From the NCBI GenBank assembly GCA_944389615.1, contig CALXNA010000030.1, positions 1 through 40,411 of the forward strand: a DNA stretch of 40,411 bases, read 5' to 3'. The position numbers and the translations under genes are program-made. Each line of letters begins with the position of its first letter. The stretch's first letter is position 1. The stretch is from an uncultured Anaerobiospirillum sp. (GTDB lineage: Bacteria; Pseudomonadota; Gammaproteobacteria; Enterobacterales; Succinivibrionaceae). The notes beneath the pieces were generated by a model. It was not told the origin of the DNA. It made no database searches and worked only from the letters and a program-made list of their open reading frames with translations. Below, piece by piece: positions 1 through 8,109 of the stretch.

Positions 1-89
1 GCACGAGTAGGGCCGATGCCGTAGATGGATTGCAGAGCAATCACGGCGATCTTGTGATCAGGCACATTGATGCCAGCGATACGGGCCAC
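1..89 (-). CDS. rpsM: 30S ribosomal protein S13 (5' part, cut by window edge)
   Basis: The N-terminal 29 or so residues of S13 are visible, opening (M/V)[12 protein letters not shown] and continuing through SIYGIG, the canonical S13 start. S13 sits in the head of the small ribosomal subunit and contacts the P-site tRNA and S19. The start codon is GTG at 89-87, preceded by AGGAG, as in the E. coli gene. rpsM is the first gene of the alpha operon (rpsM-rpsK-rpsD-rpoA-rplQ), which would continue off the left edge. No rpmJ or secY lies upstream, so this operon is not directly joined to a spc operon here. Confidence 0.96.
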   Translation of the reverse strand, partial: MARIAGINVPDHKIAVIALQSIYGIGPTR

Positions 90-165
90 TATTGATCTCC
101 TAAAAAGGTCGGTTAAAGATAAGCTATCGCAAAGCCCGTTAGGATACGCGACAGCCGTAATAGTG
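87..165 (-). promoter_or_regulatory. Alpha-operon leader, probable S4-binding pseudoknot
   Basis: Just upstream of the rpsM GTG, the minus strand carries an 8-bp helix, GCTGTCGC (155-148) with GCGATAGC (130-123, one G-U pair). It encloses a loop reading TATCCTAACGGGCTTT. The E. coli alpha-operon leader has TATCCTGAAAACGGGCTTTT in the equivalent loop, flanked by its own helix and followed by the GTG start. In E. coli this RNA folds into a nested pseudoknot bound by S4, which represses translation. The match in position, loop sequence and start codon supports the same role here. Confidence 0.75.
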
Positions 166-336
166 CACTTTGGCAAACACTCTGGCAGCGCTTCCGACCT
201 TGCTTGAAGGCACACGAAAAGGGCTCAGGGAGCCTCAAGACGCGAACCAAGTGAGAGAAGCAAGGGCGTACTCACGAAGTCCCACCTAAGGCAATGGGGC
301 GCAGTGAGTGCGGTAAGGAAGGCTGTGATCTGCCTA

Positions 337-365
337 ATTCTATGTGATTTATCTCATAAAATCAA
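337..365 (-). promoter_or_regulatory. rpsM (alpha operon) promoter with a CRP-like dyad in its spacer
   Basis: On the minus strand, TTGATT (365-360) and TAGAAT (342-337) are separated by 17 bp, giving a leader of about 240 nt before rpsM. The spacer itself contains TGTGA-N6-TCATA at 343-358, nine of ten positions of the CRP half-site consensus. A regulator bound there would block RNA polymerase. The promoter is directly visible; the CRP/FNR-family reading is inference. The rest of 100-544 shows no credible gene and no tRNA. Confidence 0.65.
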
Positions 366-544
366 CAAAAAGTTGGCAGGTGCACAAACGCGTAATTCTA
401 CCCCGAAAGCGCCGCGCTGCAAAGAGGCGCACAGCCGTGCGCCATTTGCGGCGCATGCCCCCAACAAGCCCGCCGCTGGGCGCCGCTTGCACCGCGCGCG
501 TGACTGCGCCTTCGGCTCAGGCGGCGGCCCGCCCTGCTGGGCGA

Positions 545-1756
545 CTACTTGCCATTGGTGAGGTTGAGGAAGCCTTCAGGCAGGATGCCCAGCTCGTTGA
601 GCATCCGCACCATAGGTTCGACGCCCAAGATGACGCAGACGCATACCACCAAGGCCACCATAAAGAAGCCCAAGGCAACGATGGCAAAGCGCAGTGAGCT
701 TTGGGCCTTGACCACTTCGTGGATGCGCAGCTGGGTCATGAGCGTGGTCAATGGCTCGATTTGCTCCTTGACCAGCTGGTAGTCGTGCTTGACCTCAAGG
801 CGCGTTAAGAGCTCTTGGTAGAGCTCTTGGCTTAAGCGGTTTTTGGTGCTGACCGTGTCCATGAGCAGGCTCTGGTTTAAGAAGAAGGTCACCGAGTAGT
901 ACAGGAAGCTCAAGTCACGCAGATTGCGCTTGCCGCGCTTGATCAAGGAGAAGGAGTTGTGGAGCTTCTCGCAGATGGTGCGTCCGATCAAGCGATTGAG
1001 GTAGCGCAGGCTATGCTTGGCGCCTAAGGCGTAGCCGGTGAGCAGCACCAAGGGTAGCAAGGTGGAGGCGCTGGGCAGCTGCGGCACCAGCCCCAAAAAG
1101 CCGTTTTGCTTGAAGAAGACCATGCCGCGGCCGTCGGCCACCGAGACGAAGGCATGGGCGCGCCCAAAGGTGCTGCCGCGCTGCTGCGGTGAGCCGCGCA
1201 GGTAGCGACAGCACAGGCTCAGCACCAAGTCATTGAGGGAGCCGGGCGTGCCGATCAAGTTCGGCGTATTGCAGTAGAAGATCTCGTAGTCCGGCGCAAT
1301 GGTCTTGAGGTCGACGTTCTGGGGCGTCTTGGCCTTACGCGTCTTGTTTTTGGCGAGAGCCGCGATGTGACGCTTGAGCTCCTTGGGCGCGCTGAGGATG
1401 TACAAAGGCTGAGGCTCGGCGGCAAAGTGACCCTGCTCCATCGCCACTTCCTCGACGAAGACAAAGACATTGCACGGAAAGGGTGTATCTGCAAAGAGCT
1501 GCAGATAGTAGATCTGGACGAAGTCCTCGTGGAAACGGTGGTAATGGCCCTTGATGCGGCAGAGGTCGTAGAAGGTGCAGCCGGTGAAGATCTCCGGGCT
1601 AAACAAGTCATACTCCTCGGCAGCGATCGCGATTTGATCGTAGCGACTGAAGTCGTAGGCTTCGTCGGTGACCTTAAAGGCGATACGCCAGAAGTTGAGG
1701 CGGGGCGGCGCGAGTTTGTTTTCAGCACTATTGCTCGGGCGTAACGGCTCACTCAT
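545..1756 (-). CDS. Unknown protein with C-terminal membrane anchor
   Basis: This 403-residue protein is not one I recognise. The start at 1756 (MSEPLRPSN) is preferred over the upstream in-frame codon at 1825 because GAGGTGG lies just ahead of it. The first 270 or so residues look soluble and aromatic-rich (for example FTGCTFYDL, FVQIYYLQLF, VFVFVEEV). A likely helical or coiled segment follows around 300-345, then a strong hydrophobic stretch around 348-375 (FAIVALGFFMVALVV) and a short tail ending FLNLTNGK. Coil plus C-terminal membrane segment loosely recalls RMD1/DUF155 or CorA-like topology, but no diagnostic motif supports either. It lies about 155 nt downstream of the mechanosensitive channel gene on the same strand and may be cotranscribed with it. 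Confidence 0.8.
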   Translation of the reverse strand: MSEPLRPSNSAENKLAPPRLNFWRIAFKVTDEAYDFSRYDQIAIAAEEYDLFSPEIFTGCTFYDLCRIKGHYHRFHEDFVQIYYLQLFADTPFPCNVFVFVEEVAMEQGHFAAEPQPLYILSAPKELKRHIAALAKNKTRKAKTPQNVDLKTIAPDYEIFYCNTPNLIGTPGSLNDLVLSLCCRYLRGSPQQRGSTFGRAHAFVSVADGRGMVFFKQNGFLGLVPQLPSASTLLPLVLLTGYALGAKHSLRYLNRLIGRTICEKLHNSFSLIKRGKRNLRDLSFLYYSVTFFLNQSLLMDTVSTKNRLSQELYQELLTRLEVKHDYQLVKEQIEPLTTLMTQLRIHEVVKAQSSLRFAIVALGFFMVALVVCVCVILGVEPMVRMLNELGILPEGFLNLTNGK

Positions 1757-1912
1757 GATCCACCTCATCAAGCCACCTAAAATCACGATCCCCCGCAGCT
1801 GCTGCGGCCTGCCCCGGTAAGGCACAAAGCGCCTTCGGATGGGGCTGAGTGCACCTTAGGCAACCTTTGCGCCAAGCCAGCCCCGTCGGTCAAGGGGCTG
1901 AGCGTATCGGGC

Positions 1913-4900
1913 TTATGAAGCAGGTGTGGGCTTGGTCGCCTGCATCGGGGGCGCCACGTTAGTCGACTCAGCTTCCGCGCTCGCCTCAGCCGCCGCGCTC
2001 GGCGCGGCTGGGGAGGTTGCCGTGGCCGCCTCAGCCGCGGCGGCCAAATTAGCCGCGGCAGCTGGTGCGTCCTTGAGCTGGGCGAGGGCCGCTTGCGCGC
2101 CTAGGGCGGCAGCTTTGAGCAAGTCCTCTTCGTGGTAGCTGATGGTCTTATTGGTGTCGAGATTGCGAATGGTGACATCCAGTTGGTCAAATGGGATCTC
2201 GATACCTTGGTCATTGAAGAGGCGCAAGGTCTCGGTGCTCAGATAGTCGTAGACCGTCTTGCGCTTGCCGATTTCCTTGACGTAGACCTCGCACATGATG
2301 GTGATGGCGCTGGCATCAAGGCTCTTGATGTAGACCTTCGGGCGCTGCTCGCGGCTGATGTCTGGGCAGCGGCGGATGATGGCGCGCAGGATCTCCTTGG
2401 CGCGGTTGGTGTCAGCGTCATAGGCCACGCCCACGGCAAACTCAATCATCGTGACCGTGTTGGACAAGGACCAATTGGTCAAAGCTTCAGTGATGAATTG
2501 CTTGTTGGGGATCACCACCTCCTTGTTGTCAAAGGAGATGATGGTGGTGGCGCGGATGCGGATCTTATTGACCGTGCCCGAGAGATCGTTCAGGGTCACG
2601 ATGTCGCCCACACGCAGCTGACGCTCAAAGAGGATGATGATACCTGAGACGAAGTTGCCAAAGATCTCCTGCAGGCCAAAGCCTAAGCCCACCGATAAGG
2701 CCGCGACCAGCCACTGCAGATTTTCCCACTTAATGCCCACGGCTCCTGCGGCCAAGATCACGGCCAAGGTGGTGATGGCATAGCTGGTGATGAGCTTGGT
2801 GGTGTAGCTTGCGCTCTTGGCTTTGGAGCTGGTGCGCAACATAAAGAGCCGGTCAATCACGAGCGGCAGGTTGCGATTTAACAAGATCGCAAGGCCAATG
2901 ATGGCTAAGGCCAGCAGAACATCGCCTAAGCTTAGACTGCTGGGGACGCTCTTGCCGTCAACCACGGTGACGCTGTGGTAGAGGTAGATCTGGTCAAGGT
3001 AGCTCAAGACTCCGGCCAAGTCGCTCCATTGGTTGTACATGAAGTATAAGAAGACCAAGAGCAAGATGGAGTTAAAGAGCTTGAAGGCGCGCTGATTGAC
3101 CAGCTCAAGGCCCAAGCTATCAAGGCCGCTGTCGGTCTTGCCGCTCAAATTGTTGACCCGCTGACGGCGCGCCAGTTTGCTTGCGCCTCCTAGTGTGCCC
3201 TTGAGCTGCGCGCGGCGCAGCTTGCCCATGATCTTGTTTTGGGCCACGTAGAGTTCACGGCGCAGCACCTGACTTAAGATCAGGTACATGAAGAAGAGAT
3301 ACAAGGTCAAAGCGACGCGATTGAGCAGCTGAATGATGGTGTAGTAGTAGCCCAGTCCCAACATCAAGGCGATAGTGAGCGGGGTCAAGAAGCCTGCGAT
3401 GGCCAAGGTGGCAAAGCCCACAGTCAGGCGCTTGTCGGTCAGCAAGAGCTTGATGGCGCGCGCGGCAAAGAAGGTCAGATACAAGAATCCCAGCATCATC
3501 AAGAGGTAGCCGATGACGTCATCGGAGATCTTGATCGGCTCGACCTCACGGATGTTGGCAATGAGCAGCATCGGGATGCTGGCGTACCACAATTTGTCGA
3601 TGATCATGCGGTTGCGCGCCAAGACCTGAGGCGTCACACAGAAGTGGCGCTGCATCACCGAGTTGGGCTCTAAGATATGGCGGATGTACAAAAAGCAGCT
3701 CAAGTGCAAGGCCAGCATCCACGTTACCCAGACTTGGTGGTCAAAGCTCTCGACCGTCCAAAAGATCACGACCGTGCCGAGCAAGGTAAAGAACATGACC
3801 TTGGGCAAGATGAGAAAGCCGTGGTACAGGAGCGCAAGCGGCGTTAAGTAAAAGGCGTCATTAGGCTTATCAAGGCGCAGGGCCAAGTCGTTGGTTTTGC
3901 GGTAAAAGAAGGGCTGGGCCTTAAAGAAGATAAAGGCTACGAGCAAAAGGGGCAGCACGATGTAGGTGAACTCAAAGGCCGCCTGCTTTAAGTTGTCGGT
4001 GTTGGTGACAAAACGCATTAGGTTGCGCACTTGCTGCAGCGCCGTCGGGTAGATCGTCTGCAGGAAGTCAAACGAGAGGCCTTGGTTGCTGGCAAGCCAG
4101 AACAGGTGGTCATTGATTGAGGTCACGACCTGCGCGCGCAGCTGGGAGTAGGCGTTGTATTGGGCGCGTAATTCACTGGCCACCGTCAGGCCATCGGACA
4201 TGGCGTTAGCCAGCTCATCGCACAGGGCACGGCGCTGGCGGATGATTTCGGTCAGCTGTTCTTGGTAGGGTTCATAGCGGCTATCTTGGGCCACCATCTG
4301 GTCGATATAGCTGGGGATATCGAAGATCTCAGCGCGGAAGCTGCGGAGCTCATAAAGCCACAGATTGTAGTTAGGGATGAGCTCATCGAGGTTAAAGGAA
4401 ATTGTGACCTCGGGAATGGCGCCTTGTTGGCGGTTTAACAGGCGCGAGAGGATGGAGCTGCCCTGCAAGTCCGACAGCTGCTCTTGCAGTGACACGTTGA
4501 TCTGCTCGGTGGCGCGCAGGGCGACCGTGACCTCTTGGAGCTCACGCTGCAGAGTGGTATTGGTCTCGAGCATGTGGTTGATGTTGCCTGCGATCTCGTT
4601 GTTGGTCGTCACTTCGGCGCTCAAGAGCGGATCTAAGCTCGGATCGGCCGAGCTCTCCAGCGTGTCGTTATGCAGGTACTGCTCACTTAAGAGCAAGTTC
4701 TGCTGCAGGCGCGCGGCAGTGAGGTAGCGCGTCACATAGTCCTTTTGCAGATTGAGGATGCTGATACGGTAGTTGACTAAGTCTTGGAAGGTGGCCAGTG
4801 TCTTGAGCTCCGCTTGCAATAAGGTATTGTGGCGCTCGCAGGTGAAGGCCTCAAAGAGCAAGGCTTGACGCTCGGCTGGGAGCAGCTTGAGCGAGCTGTC

Positions 4901-5815
4901 ATTTAAGGTGCGGGTGATGTCCGCGATCAAGGCGCTATTGGTGCTGATTTGGTTTTGCGCCCGCGTCGGCAGCGTCTGCAGCGAGCTATAGGCCGCGGTC
5001 GCCTCGTTGAGGCGGTCTTGAATCTGGCTTTGCGCGTCGCCTAAGGCGGCCAGCAGATCGTAGCTTTGGGCTAGGGTCAGATCCGTCACCGCCGGTGGTG
5101 CCTTGCTGTAGACGTCACTGGCGTGACTTAGCTCCAGCTCCAAGTCTTGGAGCGTTTGCTGCGACTGCGTCAGCTCTTGGGCCAAGGTGCGGCTTTGGCG
5201 CATGATCGCCTCATAGCGCGGCCACGTATCCAGTGCGCTGTTCAAGGCGGTGCTGATACGCGACTTATCTTCATCGGCCAGCTCCTCATTGCGCTCAAGA
5301 CGCTCTAAGCGTTGCTCAAGCTGCGCGCGGCTCGGCACTTGGCTGACGTCATTGCCCTCAAGATCCAGCAAGTTCAAGATCTCTTGCTGATGCTGCGCCT
5401 GTTGTTGGCTCTGCGCCTGCTTCAGCTCCCCCGGCGTGCTCACCGCAACCGGCTTAGCGCCCGCTGACTTAGTGTCAGACGGCAAGACAGCCTCACCCAC
5501 GCCCAAATTCAAGTGCGCAGGCATAGAGTTTTCACTATTTGTAGCCGGAGGTTGGCTCAGGGCTTTAGTCAGAACTTCAAGCTGTGGCTCCTCTTGGATC
5601 AAGCGCACGGGCAGATTGCTCTCCACCGGCAGGCTGGGGCGATTGAGCAGCGCTTGCACTGAGCTGAGCTTACTCTCCGTACTTTCATCACTCGTAGGCT
5701 CCAGCGCTACGACCGGGGCTGCCGCCTCTTCGGCCACAACGGGGCTGAGCGCAGTCACGCTGGCCCATAAGAGTGCAAAGCAGCAAGAACGTAAGGCGAA
5801 CAATAGCGGGCGCAT
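1913..5815 (-). CDS. Large mechanosensitive channel, MscK/MscM (KefA/YjeP) type
   Basis: This 1300-residue inner-membrane protein relieves hypo-osmotic stress by opening under membrane tension. Residues 1-28 look like a signal peptide. Residues 50 to about 610 are a Gln/Leu/Ala-rich, coiled-coil-prone periplasmic domain typical of MscK and MscM. About eleven membrane segments follow from about 625. The pore-lining helix and beta domain of MscS lie around 1010-1210 and include LSVGLGFGLQEIFGNFVSG, then FERQLRVGDIVTL and VVIPNKQFI. E. coli homologues are about 1110-1120 aa. The excess here comes from the periplasmic domain and an Ala/Pro/Glu-rich tail from about 1245 to the end. A TACAAT -10-like element lies at 5854-5849 without a clear -35. 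MscK versus MscM cannot be decided by eye. Confidence 0.93.
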   Translation of the reverse strand: MRPLLFALRSCCFALLWASVTALSPVVAEEAAAPVVALEPTSDESTESKLSSVQALLNRPSLPVESNLPVRLIQEEPQLEVLTKALSQPPATNSENSMPAHLNLGVGEAVLPSDTKSAGAKPVAVSTPGELKQAQSQQQAQHQQEILNLLDLEGNDVSQVPSRAQLEQRLERLERNEELADEDKSRISTALNSALDTWPRYEAIMRQSRTLAQELTQSQQTLQDLELELSHASDVYSKAPPAVTDLTLAQSYDLLAALGDAQSQIQDRLNEATAAYSSLQTLPTRAQNQISTNSALIADITRTLNDSSLKLLPAERQALLFEAFTCERHNTLLQAELKTLATFQDLVNYRISILNLQKDYVTRYLTAARLQQNLLLSEQYLHNDTLESSADPSLDPLLSAEVTTNNEIAGNINHMLETNTTLQRELQEVTVALRATEQINVSLQEQLSDLQGSSILSRLLNRQQGAIPEVTISFNLDELIPNYNLWLYELRSFRAEIFDIPSYIDQMVAQDSRYEPYQEQLTEIIRQRRALCDELANAMSDGLTVASELRAQYNAYSQLRAQVVTSINDHLFWLASNQGLSFDFLQTIYPTALQQVRNLMRFVTNTDNLKQAAFEFTYIVLPLLLVAFIFFKAQPFFYRKTNDLALRLDKPNDAFYLTPLALLYHGFLILPKVMFFTLLGTVVIFWTVESFDHQVWVTWMLALHLSCFLYIRHILEPNSVMQRHFCVTPQVLARNRMIIDKLWYASIPMLLIANIREVEPIKISDDVIGYLLMMLGFLYLTFFAARAIKLLLTDKRLTVGFATLAIAGFLTPLTIALMLGLGYYYTIIQLLNRVALTLYLFFMYLILSQVLRRELYVAQNKIMGKLRRAQLKGTLGGASKLARRQRVNNLSGKTDSGLDSLGLELVNQRAFKLFNSILLLVFLYFMYNQWSDLAGVLSYLDQIYLYHSVTVVDGKSVPSSLSLGDVLLALAIIGLAILLNRNLPLVIDRLFMLRTSSKAKSASYTTKLITSYAITTLAVILAAGAVGIKWENLQWLVAALSVGLGFGLQEIFGNFVSGIIILFERQLRVGDIVTLNDLSGTVNKIRIRATTIISFDNKEVVIPNKQFITEALTNWSLSNTVTMIEFAVGVAYDADTNRAKEILRAIIRRCPDISREQRPKVYIKSLDASAITIMCEVYVKEIGKRKTVYDYLSTETLRLFNDQGIEIPFDQLDVTIRNLDTNKTISYHEEDLLKAAALGAQAALAQLKDAPAAAANLAAAAEAATATSPAAPSAAAEASAEAESTNVAPPMQATKPTPAS

Positions 5816-6065
5816 AGCTAGTCCTTAGAAATCGAGAGTCCTGCCCCCATTGTAGGGGCTTTGGGGCCATGATGCATGGCAAGCACCACCCATGCCTATG
5901 CACCAAGGCGGGAGGTCAGAGGTGCAGGTGGCACTAAGAGTACGGAGCGGGTGCAGCCCGCAGCCGAGGCGCGCTTTGCTGGGGCGGGCGCTGGGACGGG
6001 CGGCTCGCAGGGCGGCGCCTGCGGGCGCAGGGGCGGCGCAGGCCTGCGCGCGCGGGCGCGGCTTT

Positions 6066-6095
6066 TGTTCCATTGGCGCCAATTTGTGCTATTAT
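6066..6095 (+). promoter_or_regulatory. rho promoter with extended -10
   Basis: TTGTTC (6066-6071) lies 18 bp before TATTAT (6090-6095), which is preceded by TGC and so forms an extended -10. Transcription would start near 6102, leaving a leader of about 600 nt before the rho ATG. The preceding stretch 5816-6060 is GC-rich and shows no gene; it would also hold the channel promoter reading the other way. Confidence 0.55.
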
Positions 6096-6149
6096 GGCGG
6101 CGTTCGCGTAACCGGTGAGCTGCGGGCTTGCCCCGAGTGCTTACTCTGC

Positions 6150-6280
6150 GCGTCCAGTCTTCAAACCATGGAGCCTAGCTCCATCATTTTGCAATCTCAC
6201 CTATCAACCCACCTTGATCTTTGGCCCAGGCTCAAATCATCGCTTGGCACTGCTTCCTCATCTCAGATAAGTTTCGCTTA
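6150..6280 (+). promoter_or_regulatory. C-rich, G-poor stretch in the rho leader (candidate rut site)
   Basis: Within the long rho 5' leader the RNA-like strand becomes rich in C and poor in G. In 6181-6240 I count about 21 C against 6 G, with many YC dinucleotides and little evident pairing. Rho loads on such C-rich, unstructured RNA. In E. coli, rho is autoregulated by Rho-dependent attenuation in its leader, so this is the expected place for a feedback rut site. No leader-peptide ORF with a good ribosome binding site was evident. The rest of the leader (6281-6705) shows no gene. Confidence 0.5.
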
Positions 6281-6705
6281 GCCTTTTCTGCTTTAGGACG
6301 CCTTCGCGGCGTGTGCTATTCATTGGTTTTGTGCCTGACACCGCCTAAGCTGCCGCAACCTGCGGCGTCGCATCATGGGGTGAGAGCCTAGGACTAACTG
6401 CTACCATCACAGTACATTCAAGCCGCTCTTGAGGTACTTGGGGGCAAGCGCCATTAGGGCCTAGTGCGCTGTTTGCCTAGGTGAGGAAGTGCATCTCATG
6501 CTGATCTGAAGAGTTGTCAGCCTCTGAGTTGAGAGCTCAGTCCTCATACCACTGCTCGCTCCTCGGCGCGCCTGCGTCGAGCCGTGGGACAGTAGGTGGA
6601 GCAGGCAGTTTCGTCCCGCGAAACCGGGCCTTCGGCACCGCTTGCTTTGAGCCTTTTCTTGTTCCTTATTAGGTCGCAGCGCCTTTACCACAATAGTCTC
6701 CGACG

Positions 6706-7965
6706 ATGAATCTTAACGAACTTAAGAACACCCCAGTGGCACAGTTAGTCGATATGTGCGAGCAAGCAGGTATCGAGAACACTGCGCGTCTTGGTAAAAA
6801 AGAAATCATTTTCAACTTGCTCAAGCTCTGTGCTCGTACCGGTGAGGATATCTTCGGCGAGGGCGTGATTGAGATCTTGCCTGACGGCTTCGGCTTCTTG
6901 CGCAGCGCCGACAGCTCCTATCTCGCGGGCCCGGACGATATTTACGTCTCGCCGTCGCAAGTGCGCCGCTTCAATCTGCGTACCGGCGATTCGATTTCAG
7001 GCAAGATTCGCCCACCTAAAGAAGGCGAGCGCTACTTTGCTCTGCTCAAGGTCGACACGGTCAACTATGAGCTCCCAGAGAAGGCCCGCAACAAGATTCT
7101 CTTTGAGAACTTGACCCCAATCTTCCCAGAGGAGCGCATGCGCCTTGAGCTGGGCAACGGCTCCAAGGAAGATATCACCTCGCGCGTGATCGACTTGACC
7201 GCCCCGATCGGCAAGGGCCAGCGTGCCTTGATCGTGGCTCCACCGAAGGCCGGTAAGACGGTGCTGATGCAGAACGTCGCCCACTCCATTAGCGCCAACA
7301 ATCCTGAGTGCGTCATTATCGTGCTCTTGATCGATGAGCGTCCTGAGGAAGTGACCGAAATGCGCCGCATGGTCAAGGGCGAGGTCGTGGCTTCGACTTT
7401 CGATGAGCCCGCCGCCCGTCACGTCCAAGTGGCCGAGATGGTGATCGAGAAGGCCAAGCGCTTAGTTGAGCACAAGCGCGACGTGGTCATCTTCATGGAC
7501 TCCATTACCCGTTTGGCCCGCGCCTACAACACGGTGGTACCATCCTCAGGCAAGGTCTTAACTGGTGGTGTCGATGCCAACGCCTTGCAGCGTCCTAAGC
7601 GCCTGTTCGGTGCGGCCCGTAACGTCGAGGAAGGCGGCTCGCTCACCATCATCGGCACGGCCTTAGTGGACACTGGCTCCAAGATGGACGAGGTTATCTA
7701 CGAGGAGTTCAAGGGCACTGGTAACATGGAATTGCACCTGTCGCGCAAGATTGCCGACAAGCGTGTCTACCCTGCTATCGATGTCACCCGCTCGGGCACG
7801 CGCCGCGAGGAGCTGTTGACGGCTCCAGACGAGCTGCAGAAGATGTGGATCTTACGCAAGTTCCTGCACCCGATGGGCGAGATCGAGGCCATGGAGTTCT
7901 TATTAGACAAGCTCTCGATGACCAAAACCAACAACGAGTTCTTTGACTCGATGAAGCGCTCCTAA
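6706..7965 (+). CDS. rho: Transcription termination factor Rho
   Basis: This 419-residue protein has exactly the E. coli Rho length and matches it throughout. Rho is a hexameric RNA-dependent ATPase that loads on C-rich nascent RNA and dislodges RNA polymerase. The N-terminal helical domain begins [14 protein letters not shown]. The primary RNA-binding fold follows with [21 protein letters not shown]. Walker A is around 178-185 (PPKAGKT), and the Q-loop region and secondary RNA-binding site follow ([25 protein letters not shown]). The C-terminus is [14 protein letters not shown]. The ATG at 6706 gives the family N-terminus although the preceding Shine-Dalgarno is weak. In E. coli rho follows trxA; here trxA is about 31 kb away. 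Confidence 0.99.
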   Translation: MNLNELKNTPVAQLVDMCEQAGIENTARLGKKEIIFNLLKLCARTGEDIFGEGVIEILPDGFGFLRSADSSYLAGPDDIYVSPSQVRRFNLRTGDSISGKIRPPKEGERYFALLKVDTVNYELPEKARNKILFENLTPIFPEERMRLELGNGSKEDITSRVIDLTAPIGKGQRALIVAPPKAGKTVLMQNVAHSISANNPECVIIVLLIDERPEEVTEMRRMVKGEVVASTFDEPAARHVQVAEMVIEKAKRLVEHKRDVVIFMDSITRLARAYNTVVPSSGKVLTGGVDANALQRPKRLFGAARNVEEGGSLTIIGTALVDTGSKMDEVIYEEFKGTGNMELHLSRKIADKRVYPAIDVTRSGTRREELLTAPDELQKMWILRKFLHPMGEIEAMEFLLDKLSMTKTNNEFFDSMKRS

Positions 7966-8059
7966 CGCCCCAGCGCTTCCAGCGCGTGACCGCGCTGGTG
8001 CGCGGCGCGCCCGCGCTCACGCGGCCTTGCGGCCGCGCCGCCCTGTCGGGCGGCCCGAC

Positions 8060-8085
8060 AAAGCCCAAGCAGTCGCTTGGGCTTT
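8060..8085. terminator. Hairpin between rho and the convergent Type IIL remnant
   Basis: A perfect 11-bp stem, AAAGCCCAAGC (8060-8070) and GCTTGGGCTTT (8075-8085) around loop AGTC, lies between two convergent genes. The A-start and T-end make it symmetrical, so it could end transcription from both sides. No long T-run follows, so efficiency is uncertain. Confidence 0.6.
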
Positions 8086-8109
8086 GCCGCACCTGCGTGG
8101 TGTAAAGTC

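Noticed and set aside
304..697. Plus-strand open frames upstream of and into the unknown protein gene
   Set aside because: They overlap the rpsM promoter and the end of a better-supported minus-strand gene; composition is Arg/Ala/Pro-rich as expected for noncoding frames of GC-rich DNA.
5825..6281. Several short open frames between the channel gene and rho
   Set aside because: They disagree in frame and strand, lack ribosome binding sites and read as low-complexity GC translations; the region is better explained as promoters and rho leader.
6461..6691. Minus-strand open frame of 76 codons antisense to the rho leader
   Set aside because: No ribosome binding site or recognisable features; lies within the leader.
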